From Antedon mediterranea (lineage: Eukaryota; Echinodermata; Crinoidea; Comatulida; Antedonidae), in contig NC_092674.1 of the NCBI RefSeq assembly GCF_964355755.1, forward strand, positions 18,614,501 to 18,678,500: 64,000 nucleotides of DNA. Direction: 5' to 3'. A program made the position numbers and the translations under genes. Below the pieces are notes generated by a model. That model did not search any database, was not told the origin of the DNA, and saw only the letters and a program-made list of their open reading frames with translations. Below are positions 36,201 to 47,390 of the stretch, piece after piece. The number at the start of each line of letters is the position of its first letter. Within the stretch, counting starts at the first letter, position 1.

Positions 36201-39200
36201 AAAAAATTCCTTATTTTTCACCATTTTCAGCACTTTAATGCAATTAATTTGCGCATATTTTCATTTTGAACCTGCTCGTATAGCGTTATTTTATATCGGA
36301 ACTGACTCAAATTTGGTGAATATACTAAGGATGGTGAGTAGAATGCGATTTGTTAAAAAAAATTGTATTTTTTACGCTTTTTAAGTATCGCGAGCGCAAA
36401 ATTTTTTTTGCGCAGTCATTTTTTGAAACGCGCAAATGGCTTAATTCCTGCTCTAAATTGATCAAAACTTAATTTTAAGGTTTTTAAAGCGCGATTTCAC
36501 GCGCATGACCCTACGTGCGCGTGCGTTTTTATTTGCTAATATTTTTACCCTTGACCTGAAGTTTACGTTTAGTGAATGCTTATTCCAACTAAAAAGGTTA
36601 AAGTGGTTGCGAATAATAAACCGTGGATAACCAAAGATGTGAAAATTATTATTAACCGGAAACAAAAAGGTCCAAAAAGAATTAAAATGTGCAATACATA
36701 AAGAAAAATACAAGTTTAAAAATAAGGTTGAAAAGAAGTTCACGGAAAATAACATGAAAGAGGTGTGGCAAGGAATGAGGTTAATGAGTGGACATATAAA
36801 TAATAAACAAAAATCTGTATCGCTACCAAAAATTGACAAAGAATATGCAAATGAATTAAATATATTTTTCAATCGTTTCAACAAATATGATTTTTCAAAA
36901 GAAATTAAGGAACGGAAGTTTCAGCTTGAATCAAATATAAATGACATAAAAATTGATACAAATAAGGGTGAAGTATATATAAGTATTTTAGAAATTTGAA
37001 TGCTAAGAAAGCTCCCGGGCCCGATAAACTTAAACCAAATATTTTAAAATCATGTGCAATGCAGTTATCGTATATTTTCTCAATTATTTTTAATTTGTGT
37101 TTCACAACTAGTTCACTTCCAGAAACATGGAAACAATCATCTATTGTTCCTATTCCAAAAAGCTGTGTTATTAAGTATATGAATGATCTCAGGCCAGTTG
37201 CCTTAACATCAGTTGTAGGTAAAATATGTGAGAAAATTGTTTTAAAATGCTTAAAACAAATAGTCACTACGCATACTGATCCCATGCAATTTGCATACAG
37301 AAGTGCTCGGAGCACAGAAGATGCGAAAACTTGAAAGGCTGTATCGTCATTTAGATAAAACAAAGGTTGGAAATTCAGCCCGTGTTATGTATTACGACTT
37401 CTCCTCTGCGTTTAACACTATTCAACCCCATTTACTAGTAGATAAGCTGTGTAAGATGGCCATTCCCTTTAATTTGATTCTTTTTATTCTGAATTTTCTA
37501 ACAAACAGAAAGCAGTATGTGAAGCTTAGCCCAACAGTATGTTCTGATGTTAGTGTTTCCAATACAGGTGCGCCACAAGGCACTGTATTAGCCCCTTTTT
37601 TGTTTACCTTGTATACAAGTGATTATAGATCTAAATATGATTCTTGCCCAGTTGTACGATTTGCTGACGATACGGCGATGATTGGCTTGATTCAGAAGGA
37701 CGATTGCACTTCATATTTAAATGAGATTAATAATTTTGTAAAATATAGTAATGATAACTTTTTAGAATTGAATGTTGAAAAAACAAAGGAAATGATTATA
37801 GATTTTAGAAAGAAAACAAATAAATGTGATCTAGTTGACATAATGGGTAGACAAATTCAGAGGGTGGAAACATATAAATATCTGGGCGTTGTAAACAATA
37901 AATTGACGTGGAGTAACCACTTGGATCTCGTTATGAAGAAAGTAAATACTAGAATGTACTGTTTAAGACAACTAAACAAGTTCAGTGTAAATAATAATAT
38001 TTTGATTACATTCTATCAGTCTATTATTGTTGGGGTTTGGAAATATTGTATTGCAGGGTGGGGTGGAAATGTTACAAAGGGAGATAAGGGTAGAATTGAT
38101 CGTGTGGTAAGAAGGGTTGAGAGGATGTCTGGTTTGTGTCAGCAGTCGGTGGATTCAGTTTATTGCGAGAAGCTGGACAGGCTTTTTGGGATGGTGTTGA
38201 GGGATGAAAGTCATCCTGTGAATTCCGATTTAGGCAGTCTCAGAAGTGCTCGCAGTGGAAGATTGCGATCCGCGGCTGCTGACACAAACCGATATCTTTT
38301 CTCCTTTCTGCCCACAGGTATCAGGAGACATCAGCGACATTCATCCAGATGAGCACCATGAAATAATATGTAATTATATGTTCTTGTTGTGAGTTTTTAA
38401 TATTGGTATTGTTGTATTGTCATGTTATTTTATATATTGTAATTATGATGTATATGAAGACGAGCAATGTAATTTTCTCCTTGTGGGAACGAATAAAGAT
38501 TATACTTGATACTTATATGATTGATAATGTGATTTCCCAAAATGGTGTATAAATTACGTCACGGATGAGTGATCACGCTGAAAAGCTTATTAGGATTAAG
38601 TTATATTATTTGAAAGATATTGTGAAATTTTGGTAATCATTGACATTAAACTTTTTGAGATAATTGTTACACAAAATAGTGCCCAGAAACAATAACAAGG
38701 ATTTGATACAATAACAATAGGTGATCATTTTATTCTAAATGATCACCTAATTATTTCTATTACCTGATCTAAAAATTCTGTTCTTTTTGATTATATAATT
38801 AATAACGATATTCTTGAATGAGTTAGTGAAATGAATGATCTTGGTATCATAATTGATTCCCATTTATCTTGGAAGTCTCATTATAATTATAATATTTCTA
38901 AAGCAAATCGTATGTTAGGCCTGGTTAAACGTGTTAGTTCCCATTGTAATTCACATGTAAAACGGTCTCTTTATTTAAGTATTGTTCGTAGTTAGCTTGA
39001 ATAACTGTCTGGTCTCCCAATTACAAAACTTATATAAGACAACTTGAGTGAGTTCAGCATAGAGCAACTAAATTTATTTTAAATAATTTTGAAGCTGATT
39101 ACAAATGCAGACTTCAAACATGCAATTTATTACCATTATGTTATAGGCGTCACTTTACAGATATCGTTTTTCTTTTTAAGTTATTAAATTCTAATATAAT

Positions 39201-42200
39201 TATTACTGACAATTTATTCAATATTCGTAATCCACAACGTGTTACTCGTACTCTTTTTGATATTCGTCACTGCAGAACTGAATCTTCTTTTCAATCATAT
39301 ATCCCACGTTATCAAATCAAATCAAATCCATTTATTGCAACAAAGTAAACATTGTTGAATTTACAATTCAAAAATAAATAAGATAAAACACAAGTAAATA
39401 TTACAATATAAAATTACATTAAAATATGAAACAACTTGTACGGCAATTTGGAATAACTTACCCGGTGAAATTCGCAACTTAGATATTTCTGTTAGTTCTT
39501 TTAAAACCAAATTATTAAATTATCTCAATATTTAATTTTAAAATAATTTTGATATTAAAAATGTGTGTAGTTGGTCGCTTTTTTGTAAATGTTTAAATTG
39601 TAGAACGTAATTATTTATTTCTTTTTTGTGCTCTGTTTTGGGTTGACCAACTAGCAGGTGTTTAGCACCTGTTTGGTCTTTCCTTGCCCCCATTTATAAT
39701 TGTTTTGTTTTCTTTTATTGTATATGGCAGAAAATTGAATAAATAAACAAAAATAAAAAAACAACAAAAACAATTTTCATTCAAACTTGGCATAGTGTAG
39801 GTAAGCTTCATATCAAAGGTCAACTCCCTGCAAGTTACATGTTATCTAATCCATTTAACGCACATTTCAGACCATTTCAAGCTTGTACAATATTTGTTTG
39901 TGTCATGTGCACACATTTGTTGCATGATAGAAAGATCGTTTTTACACTTAATTTTAACTTTAAAAATCATGCACTCTCCAATGGTTAATTTAATGCAAAT
40001 TTTTGAAAAAAATCAATTATAACCCTACAGTTTTTTTAGCTTTTTATGAAACCTAATGAGCTGTAAATGAGATTAAGGATATCGCGACATGCGCTCGTCG
40101 TACAGCCGTCGCCGTAAATTACTGTGACATCACAGGTGCATCGCAAACTCTACTAAATGAGTTTTCACTGTTGTTCCCATACAAGAGACAGGTACCGTCA
40201 CTTCAATTGCTAATTTGACCTGTATTAGGCTTAAATTTGCCAAAATATTTAGTCTGGTATTTTGAAGAAACACTTTAATAGTTTACATTCAATACAAATT
40301 CAACTAACGTATTTAATCAAATAAACGCCATGCTTTGAATAAACGTCCCCTCGTTGATACTTGTCTGACGATACAAATTGGATGAAAACAAGTTGGCCCA
40401 CTTCACTGAGGTTCACCGGTCGCACGAGTGCCGTAGCCGTAGTGGGAAAATTTCATTTTTGTTATTAATATGTCTTTGAATTTAAAACAATACGACGTTA
40501 CGATGTTTCATTTGATTAATTCACAATGTGGCCGTATAATATTTTTATTGCATTTATCTCTTCGTCTCATATATGTATCATTTTACAACCAACAAAATTA
40601 ACACACCCCTAGAATAAACGTCCCCTAAAACCATCCTGAACAATAACAAATAAATATGGCAAACATATTGAAATCAATACATGTGCATCTTGTAAACACT
40701 ACTCTAAAGGCCCTACACCTCCAGGCATTTCCTTCCTCCTAGACATTCACAATAAACTATTTTTATATTAAATAATCACCACTAACCCTTTAGATGAAAA
40801 TGTACAATCAATATCCAGTAAATAACAACAGTAGCATGTGTCAGCCGGTACTTCTGCAGTGCATATTGTTGTCCCTACTGTACATTCCACACGGGTCTTA
40901 TTTGCTGAATAACTGCATTGGTCTACATCCACATCCTGTATTGGGAAAACAGATTTTGTGAGCAAGAAATATTTTTCATCTTTACTTTACATCATTGCCA
41001 TCACCATCATCTATGATTCTAAACACCAAACCCTGATATACACACACATCATATCATTATTATCGTGATGATTTAACACAATTAAGGGTTTTTACGCCTT
41101 CTCCGATCCGGCTCCAGTTTAGGTTCATGTCAGATTGCACTACAGCAGGTTTGTGAAAACGAAATATTGAGATGCAATTTTAGGAAGCTTTTGATTTGCG
41201 TCGACTGATGACCAAAGTATGTTTATTTACCGTGCGTATACAGGAATATTAGGATACAATTATCTCAACATCCTTTTGGTGGTTTCTAAGCTCAGACGAC
41301 CTGATTGACTTGACCTAAGTGGGTCACCTTGATTCTAAACACTGGTGTCAACATACCCTATCACCAATCATTACCCTAAAAACCACAATTATTGCATTCA
41401 TCATAATATGGTGATTTTAAAAGGCTATGCGAGCATTTTAGCGTAATCATGTAATAATGGTGTTTTATGTTACATGGTTATGAGTTGTAGTTATGTGGTT
41501 TGAACATAGCTACTGTAACATCATTATGTGCGGCTAAAGTTTGATCAAGATTTTAATGTAAAATGAAGTGTCTTGTGCGTTATAAAGGGAAAACCCCAGG
41601 CTGTACTGAATTTTTATGTGATTGGATCATCAGCACAATATTCACCCTAAACAAGATACAATGCGAATTCCGGGTACCTACAGATCCGGTCCCGGGATCC
41701 GGATTTTAGGCAGAGAAATAAGAAGTTTTGGGAACGCTGTTCTCACAGTAATTCTAAGAGAAAATAGGATTTTAAATCAGGTACGCCGACAAACGCATTA
41801 CATTTAAAAACAAATTGTATCTGTGACTGGCTGATCAAACCATGTTTTGTTTAGTAATGTAAGGTTTAGTACAGTATAGGTTTTACATTATATTCCCCGA
41901 CAAAAAGTACCCCACCTGGCACCACCACTACAAAACATAATGAAAACAAGTAAATACTAACATCAGCTGCTGCCGCTGCAACTCCATCGATGATAGCACC
42001 ACAAATACACATCAATATGCTGAGCACAATGAATCGCACACCCCATTGCATGAAGCTGCGTCCCTCTTTCTTGTAGTAAACACCTACTAAGCCAATGCAA
42101 ACACCTAATATTGCCTGAAATTTCAAACATAGCAAAGTATTGTTAAAATGAAATGACAAATAATGTCTTGCCTTACCTCGGCTTTATTATCGGATGTGCC

Positions 42201-45200
42201 CTCCTCAAACTTCTGCCATTCCTTTCTGTCCTGTGCTGTCCTAGCCCAAGTTATACCTGTGTAGGATATGTTGTCGTCCCTCCATCTGCATTTTTGTCTT
42301 CCCCTTTTCTTCTTTCTATATGACCTCCCATCGCAATTTGGCTTCTTTTACTTTGTTCCTTATATCTTTGAATTTGGTGAATTTTGTGTTTTAATTTTTT
42401 CTTGTAATGTGACCTTAAACATTTGTCTCTCCATCGCTCTTTGTGCAGTGATGAGATTTTGTTCTATAAACTTAGTTGTAGTCCAGGGTTCACATCCGTA
42501 GGTCATTGTATAAGCATACACACGTTGAAAATCCGCCTTTTGTGCACTATTGGGGTTTTCTTGTCGCATAAGATGTCTCTATATCTGCCGAAGCAGTTCC
42601 AGGGAGCCTTTTCTCTGATGAGAACTACATCTCTTGTGTTGTCAACCATTGTTAAAGGTTGGCCCAACAGATACCTCTAATTATCAACTTGTTCAATCTT
42701 TTAATTTTTAATCTCTATGGATGCACACATTTGTCATATATTTTGTTTTTCCTTTTTTTTTTAAGCCAATCTTCTTACTCTCTGTTTGGATAATTTAACT
42801 GAGGTTTCATGTCTTCGATATCATCCGCAAATCTCAGGTCAGTTAACTTTTCTTCGTCGATGTTGATTCCAGATTCAGATTCTTCTAGGGCGGTGGTGAA
42901 GATTTTGGGTGATATTGTGTCTCCTTGTCTAAAACCTCTATTTATGTGGATGGAATGGGATATATCTTTGTTGAGGTGAATTGTTGCGGTAGTGTTTGTA
43001 TAAATGTCTGAACATAGCCTTCATTCACTCCGGTTTTTGGACACTCAGCATGTTCTACCGAGTCAAATGTGAGGGCGTGTGGCGCAGTGTGTTCGGCGTT
43101 GGACTACCGATCGTCAGACCTAGGTTCAAATCCAACTCTCGCCACATTGCTTGTATCCGTAGGCAAGATACTTTACTTACGTTGCCTCTCTCCACCCAGG
43201 TGTATAAATGGGTACCCTATAGATCTAGACACAACTTTGCTGGTTACCGGCTGCATTATGGGAGTATGTTTCCATACGTGTTTGATCCAACAAAAATACT
43301 GTAAAGCGCCTTTGAGCATGATTACTCATGAAAAGGGCGCTATATAAATGTGGTATTATTATTATTATTATAAATGCTTTTTCATAATCTATGAAACCTA
43401 CACATAGATTGTTGGTTTTTATCTAGAATATGTATGAAATAAAAATGTGTTTAATATCTATTAAAACAATAAATGGCTAGGCTCACACAGGTCAATTGCC
43501 AAGTCGCCATGGGCGAAAACGTTTCCAGATTGGTGAAAAATAAAACGGCTTACCATTTTGGCAACGAAATATGATAAAATAAATAATCAAATCATCATTT
43601 TGTCCAACAAAAATGTCCACATTATTTTGTTCGTTATCATGTTGCTTAATTCAAGCTCCATTTTTCGCCATCTTGCCTCATTGTACCAGGCATCTCTTTG
43701 TTATTTCAATATGATGGAGGTAGCAGAGATGGTAGACTACACACAGAGAGAGCGACATATAGTATCTTCAATGAATGACATCTCAGTGAAATCAAATAGG
43801 TATGCATTATGCATTTTAGACGCTGTGTTTCACATTTGACTCTTCTTAATATACTTTCCTAGTACGTGTGAGTAGAGTAAACAAAACAACATTGGGAAAT
43901 GGTAGAGTCTATCTAACAGCGATGGGATGAGATGGTAGTTTCCCCAGTAACAGAAAGTGGTGAACACTTTTTACATAATAGCCATAATGGCGAGGTATAT
44001 GTAATACTCTGTGTTGTGGTCTAGTATGTACGTTCAACGATACCAATGTTTATTTGTTAGTTTCTCAACAATATTTGAAGCATACGACGCATGTGCCTAC
44101 ACATGCTTTTCGTGTTACGGAAGTCATCAGAGCAGAGATGACAAACACCAGTCAAGTGTAAAACAAAATAAAGTAGCGTGTACATTACAGGGGATTTCAG
44201 GAAAAAATTCACTGTACAATGTTCTTAAAAATTACATCATTGTATAAATTTGAAACAATTTAAACAATTGTTAAAATGTCAATTTTTAATTAATGTTTTG
44301 GATAAAGACCGATTCATTTGGCTAAATAAACAAATTGGACCATTTTTGCTATAAACTAAATTGACTAAAACAAAATATTTTGATTTAAATTAAATGTTAG
44401 TGCTAGCACACAATAGTGTTAAATAACTATGAAAAATGCATGAACTATTGTACTTACACCAATTGATGACCAGAATGCTCCTACATAATAGTTAATGACC
44501 ATAAAGTACAAATACATGCCAATGGCAAACTCTAATGATGACGAAATAAAAAGAAGTACACTCATCCATATAGCACACTTCTTTCGTCGTCCATATTCTG
44601 TACAAAAAACAACAAAAAGAAACTTGAAACTAATTTAAGAATACATTCTAGGCAAAAAAAATTGATTTAAAAAAAATGGAATGAACAAAAATGAAATGAA
44701 CAAAAATGGTACAGTTAATAGTGGTCAATTTTTATCTGACTTCCATGTGACACATTGACATGATGGTATTATGATACATTGTTCCCTTCTGCTACAGCAA
44801 GCACACTACCGGTCACTTTCTCACACTGCTCAGTTAAAAGAAGATTCTTTATACAAGATCATGATGCATCCTATATTATACAAATAATGATGTAATGAAT
44901 GAGTGTAATGATACAACAAGAAATATTTCTTACAAAAAACGCTGATCAACTTTTTGATGTAACAGTTTTTACATTACGGTAAATGATGCTTTTTTAATAG
45001 ATATTCTATTTAAGAAATAATGATATATTATCTGAAAAGCTCTATTTAATCATAAATCAGGGCCTATCGGTATTAAATACCTAACTGTTTTGAGGATGTA
45101 TATTATGATTGGATTCAGTTTTCCTTCTGTAGTTGATTTTGCTTATCAATCAATTAATTAAATCTGCAATCAAACAATCCATGGCCTACTGATGTACTGA

Positions 45201-46826
45201 GAACAAAAATATCATCTTAAACTATTAAACTATGAATACCGTTCATATTCCAGGGTGGGGGCGTTATACTCCCTAATGTCGTAATACCCACAACCCCAAC
45301 ATTCCAATCAAATAATTTTTCATCTATACACACCAGGGGCAGATTGCAATATAAAGACCTAGGCTTAAACTTAAGCCTGACTTTAATCAAAGACCTAAGA
45401 CCTCGAGAAAGTCTCAGTTAAGCCTACCGAAAGCCTACTGCAATATCATGGTCTTAACTGAGACTTTATTAGTAAAGAATTTTAAACAATTAAACCGGCC
45501 TATAGTTATCGACAAAATAGAGCGCTAGATACAAATAAGTGCAAATAGAGTACTTTAACAATAAGGAGGAGCGACAACCTCCTCAGTAGGACATATTGCG
45601 GCCATTTTAATGAATGAATGAATGAATGGACACACTGCCTATTCAATATTGTTAAGATTACGTAAATACTAAGAGATTTTCGCAAATAATTACAAATATT
45701 GGCAACAAAATTGTATGTAATTTGGTAGTAAATATTGGTTAATTAATATGTTTGAAGTTTACAAACAAATAAATTTTAATTTTTTTATATGTAGTCTTTT
45801 CTTGATGAAAATAGTGTAGCACTAGGCCGCGTATGGAGAATATGCTGTTCAGCTTGTTGGTGCGGTTGTGGACCGCTAATATCGTCAGGTAGATGTAGGC
45901 ATAATATAGGTTTTATCTATTGAAACAATTGGTAAAAAAATAATAATACACATGTCTTATAGTTCAATACCCCTTTTCTACACTAGTATCATAACATCAA
46001 TGCACACTGTTATTTTTGTTATTATTATAAAATTAATTAGCTGAGTTTGTTTCATAAACATCAAATTAAACACTGAAGTAAAGATTTAAGAATTTATTTT
46101 ACTAAAAAAGAAAATAGTACTGTAAGTCTTCACTATGTGAAAATTATGAACAATAGGGAGGTTTCGCAATCTTACGAATACGATAACGAAAACGGATACG
46201 TCATATATTTGTGAAACTTTTGAGCTGATCCCCATTTCATATTCGTAAAGCGTATTCGTGTTGACGAATATCCCCAGTCATATTCGTAACTACAAAACGA
46301 GTATAGTTTTTGATCTATTTTGCACATTTTGCATTTGAATCAGGAATGATTCATGATTATAATATAATACTAGATTTATTGAAAGTAATTTACTAAGTAA
46401 TTTACTAAAATGCCAAGTCAATTTTGATAAATAGCAGTTTTTAAAGTCCTCACTCGCTTTGATGTTACGCTAGGCCTAGGCAGCCAAGCACCAAGCAACA
46501 CGTACCTGCGCTTCGCTCAAATTTACCGCAGTCATATTTTGAACGCGCCTCAATATTTCGTTGCCATGCGAAACAGATTTTTTTATGGCTTACGAAAACG
46601 AATACGTGTGCGTGACGTATCCGTTTTCGTTATCGTATTCGTAAGATTGCGAAACCTCTCTATTAACTTGTTATTAATTCTGATATCAAGGATAATGCTT
46701 CAGAGGTGTAAATTGTCAATGCACAATAAACTGTTAATAACTATGGTAAACACACTGTACCTGGAGTACGCTGCTCAATCCTCACAGGAACTGTTGTTTG
46801 TTGCATTTCAACTGTTTCAATCTCAT
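32929..46826 (-). CDS. TMEM255: TMEM255 (FAM70) family four-transmembrane protein, 6 exons
   Basis: Six - strand exons with matching phases give about 319 residues, close to the human proteins (about 330-350), lacking only the first few residues. In order: a short N-terminus, a basic GRRKK before TM1 (SVLLFISSSLEFAIG), TM2 (ILGVCIGLVGVYY), TM3 (LSILMCICGAIIDGVAAAAA, matching the family CCAIVDGVFAA), a Cys-rich extracellular loop with DTCYCCYLLDIDC (family NTCYCCDLYAC), VSSCDGF, TM4 (LWISVGLCSLNTLLGLITAA) and a Pro/Gln/Tyr-rich tail ending EPPPPYNYDY. The PPxY motif suggests binding to WW-domain ubiquitin ligases. The molecular role of the family is poorly known. Convergent with NALCN. Confidence 0.92.
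33329..33594 (+). mobile_element. Short Helitron-like element (266 bp)
   Basis: Starts A|TCTATATAAATTTACG and ends GAGCGTACCATCTAG|T, as Helitrons do (5' TC, 3' CTRR, inserted between A and T). It shares its 5' region with 14065 and its 3' region with 18670. Non-coding. It lies in the last TMEM255 intron, 23 bp before exon 5. Confidence 0.5.
33618..33771 (-). CDS. TMEM255: TMEM255 exon with TM4
   Basis: 154 bp. One base completes Gly, then PKDVPTHIEGVSSCDGFVV and TM4, ending ISGFNKT in phase 0. VSSCDG aligns with the family VSSCQD, and LLGLITAAQISGF with FLGIITAAVLGGF. Acceptor AATATAG, donor ACA|GTAAGT. Confidence 0.93.
33961..34656. repeat. 24-bp minisatellite, 29 copies
   Basis: Unit ATGCCACCCATAGAACATAA plus ATAA, 29 copies in 696 bp, with a C-to-T variant (ATGCTACCC) at 33961+24n positions 34033, 34249 and 34393 and a G in the last unit. 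The unit keeps frame, so long - strand frames exist (33777-34670, GGIYLCSM units), but the array is inside a TMEM255 intron and is not treated as a gene. Confidence 0.97.
34652..34675. repeat. Perfect 24-bp palindrome at the array end
   Basis: AATAAATGCCCC followed by its reverse complement GGGGCATTTATT. The first half is continuous with the 24-bp array (AATAAATGCCAC). Confidence 0.95.
34676..34870. other. TMEM255 intron segment
   Basis: Nothing recognised. Confidence 0.35.
34871..35024. mobile_element. Small MITE with TGGTTCCCACTAG ends
   Basis: The inverted ends GTGTGGTTCCCACTAG and CTAGTGGGAACCAAGC, with GCG/CGC-rich subterminal parts (GACGCGACGCAA, TTGCGTTACG), bound about 145 bp. Non-coding. 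Confidence 0.75.
35480..36300 (+). repeat. Dispersed repeat family, two tandem diverged copies
   Basis: Copies start at about 35485 (GCATAGGTGAAATTACGG) and 35855. Each passes through an ATGACGAAAAAG-type motif, then GTGGCCATWTGATGACGTCAC or a relative, then TCATATCTACAACTCA. Related copies lie at 50535-50830 and 51415-51720, with a fragment inverted at 3540-3610. Confidence 0.75.
36560..38511 (+). pseudogene. Nearly complete LINE reverse transcriptase with two frameshifts
   Basis: Three overlapping frames form one RT. 36754-36999 gives the pre-RT region. 36996-37334 gives LNAKKAPGPDKLKPNIL and DLRPVALTSVVGKICEK. 37291-38352 gives YYDFSSAFNTIQPHLL, GAPQGTVLAPFLFTLYTSDY, VVRFADDTAMI (catalytic ADD intact), YKYLGVV and a C-terminus. 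The shifts lie at about 36990 and 37325. No endonuclease remains upstream, so it is 5'-truncated. The 3' end AATAAAGATTATACTTGATACTT resembles the short-repeat tails of CR1/L2/Rex-type LINEs. This and the host LINE are different families. Confidence 0.9.
39311..39432 (-). mobile_element. Short LINE/SINE 3'-tail insertion
   Basis: On the - strand it ends AATAAATGGATTTGATTTGA with repeated TTGAT units, a typical tail of short-repeat-terminated retroelements. It interrupts the host LINE between YIPRY and the WNNLP motif. Boundaries approximate. Confidence 0.6.
39771..40786. other. TMEM255 intron, possible MITE traces
   Basis: AAATAAACGCC and GAATAAACGTCCCCT motifs at about 40320-40352 and 40612-40628 recall the ends of the 54796 element but are too decayed to define. 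Otherwise nothing recognised. Confidence 0.4.
40787..40935 (-). CDS. TMEM255: TMEM255 exon with Cys-rich loop
   Basis: 149 bp encoding DVDVDQCSYSANKTRVEC and TVGTTICTAEVPADTCYCCY to SSKG. Eight cysteines in a short loop, with TCYCC as in vertebrate TMEM255 proteins. ANKT contains an N-glycosylation sequon. Ends in phase 2 before GG|GTTAGT. Confidence 0.93.
40936..41961. other. TMEM255 intron
   Basis: 1.03 kb, no element recognised. Confidence 0.45.
41962..42114 (-). CDS. TMEM255: TMEM255 exon with TM2-TM3
   Basis: 153 bp, phase 0 both ends: AILGVCIGLVGVYYKKEGRS then FMQWGVRFIVLSILMCICGA and IIDGVAAAAAD. CGAIIDGVAAA corresponds to the family CCAIVDGVFAA. Acceptor AATTTCAG, donor GAT|GTTAGT. 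Confidence 0.94.
42178..43064 (-). pseudogene. RTE-like LINE reverse transcriptase, 3' half
   Basis: On the - strand, 43010-42790 gives GFRQGDTISPKIFTTALEES and LTDLRFADD, the RT palm. 42560-42180 gives MTYGCEPWTTTKFIEQNLIT, AQRAMERQMFKVTLQEKIK and AQDRKEWQKFEEG, the C-terminal region characteristic of RTE-like endonuclease-RT elements. Frameshifts and stops make it dead. The RT continues beyond the inserted SINE at 43377. Confidence 0.85.
43070..43371 (+). mobile_element. tRNA-derived SINE inserted in the RTE LINE
   Basis: The head GGGCGTGTGGCGCAGTG carries a pol III A box, and AGGTTCAAATCC is the B box. Then a unique body, a 3' part CTTTGAGCATGATTACTC with GGGCGCTATATAAATG, and an (ATT)n tail follow. 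The 5-bp duplication AAATG (43065-43069 and 43372-43376) flanks it. Removing it restores the RT reading (YEKAF-DSVEHAE) on the other strand. Confidence 0.92.
43377..43440 (-). pseudogene. RTE-like LINE, portion upstream of the SINE
   Basis: On the - strand NNLCVGFIDYEKAF, the RT finger/palm motif that precedes DSVEHAE at 43064. The LINE is truncated at about 43440. Confidence 0.8.
43441..44457. other. TMEM255 intron
   Basis: About 1 kb, no element recognised. Short open frames here have no family features. Confidence 0.45.
44458..44597 (-). CDS. TMEM255: TMEM255 exon with TM1
   Basis: 140 bp: the last two bases of Glu, then YGRRKKCAIWMSVLLFISSS and LEFAIGMYLYFMVINYYVGA, then FWSSIG. The GRRKK before TM1 matches family NRRKR/SRRKK, and NYYVGAF corresponds to GGYYPGV. 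Donor GGT|GTAAGT. Confidence 0.94.
44598..46155. other. TMEM255 intron
   Basis: A stretch at 45340-45480 has AGACCTAGGCTTAAACTTAAG and related AAGTCTCAGTTAAGCCT motifs, probably a decayed inverted-repeat element. A (GAAT)n run lies at 45610-45626. Nothing else recognised. Confidence 0.45.
46156..46660. mobile_element. MITE with 50-bp terminal inverted repeats
   Basis: GGGAGGTTTCGCAATCTTAC at 46156 continues for about 50 bp and is matched inverted at the right end (…GTAAGATTGCGAAACCTCTC, ending 46660). TA flanks both ends. 505 bp, non-coding, TA target suggests a Tc1/mariner-type relative. Confidence 0.9.
46761..46826 (-). CDS. TMEM255: TMEM255 N-terminal exon
   Basis: 66 bp: EIETVEMQQTTVPVRIEQRT then P and the first base of Glu. 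Its first two bases (AT) complete a codon from an upstream exon. The call rests on exact phase fit to the TM1 exon, acceptor TTTTATAG and donor CCAG|GTACAG. The exon holding the start codon was not found in the remaining sequence. Confidence 0.75.
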
Positions 46827-47390
46827 CTATAAAACATAAAACATTTTAATGTTATTCACAGGTAAATATGTCAGATGTCAAATTAATAGATTTTGTGCTA
46901 CTCTGTAAAAACTTACATTTTAATGCTATTTTAATGTTAACCACTCATCTCAGAACAGTGTCACTTCAAGGATTTATTTTTAGGGGAGCTCAAAATGAAA
47001 ATATTGAGTACTTGGACTGTAATTTAAATCCAACTTGTAGTAGCACATGCCTGTCCTATGTTATATCTAATATACAGTACCATCCAGAAAAGATGTACCC
47101 ATGCAGTTTTCCATGGACGAAATTCGGCCAAAACGTGGTTGACTAGGTAACGATAAGACAGCCCACATTCACTTAACCGTTAAGACATTGAGTAATTCAT
47201 TTTTTTTTAGTGAATTGTCTATGGGCTTTTATTTTGAACCTCTGGAAGGAAGGACGTTTTATGACAAAAGGCACAACGCCTGTCATTATTACGAAACAAT
47301 AACTATTAGGCTATTGAGGGCGTAGTCTAATAAAAGTCACGTGATATTTGATTTTGTCGATAGATGGCGGTATAAATTACGCAATATTTG
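46827..47390. other. TMEM255 upstream intron, nothing recognised
   Basis: No exon, RNA gene or transposon seen. Confidence 0.4.

Larger units (their letters stand above)
35332..38716. mobile_element. Inserted block with 15-bp target duplication
   Basis: ATAGGTGATCATTTT occurs at 35317-35331 and again at 38717-38731, exactly where the host LINE reading is broken and resumed. The 3.4-kb block holds two copies of a dispersed repeat (35480-36270) and a second LINE (36560-38511). About 200 bp after that LINE's apparent tail belong to the block too, so it may be composite. Confidence 0.75.
35084..39770 (+). pseudogene. CR1/Jockey-like LINE interrupted by two insertions
   Basis: The RT begins truncated at LEPLMFILYINDMPDNL and continues IALYADDAKCYREIQ (catalytic ADD intact), then stops near 35316. 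It resumes at about 38740 (NSVLFDYIINNDILE, MNDLGIIIDSHLSWKSHYNY, KANRMLGLVKR) and ends, after a second insertion, with WNNLPGEIRNLDIS and FKTKLLNYLNI near 39533. A 3' UTR and A-rich tail reach about 39770. The 35317-35331 and 38717-38731 copies of ATAGGTGATCATTTT mark the first insertion. Stops make it non-functional. Confidence 0.85.

Noticed and set aside
36462-37363. - strand frames of 140 and 152 codons
   Set aside because: Antisense to the + strand LINE reverse transcriptase.
43070-43140. tRNA gene on the + strand
   Set aside because: The cloverleaf is imperfect and it continues into a SINE body with an (ATT)n tail and a 5-bp target duplication.
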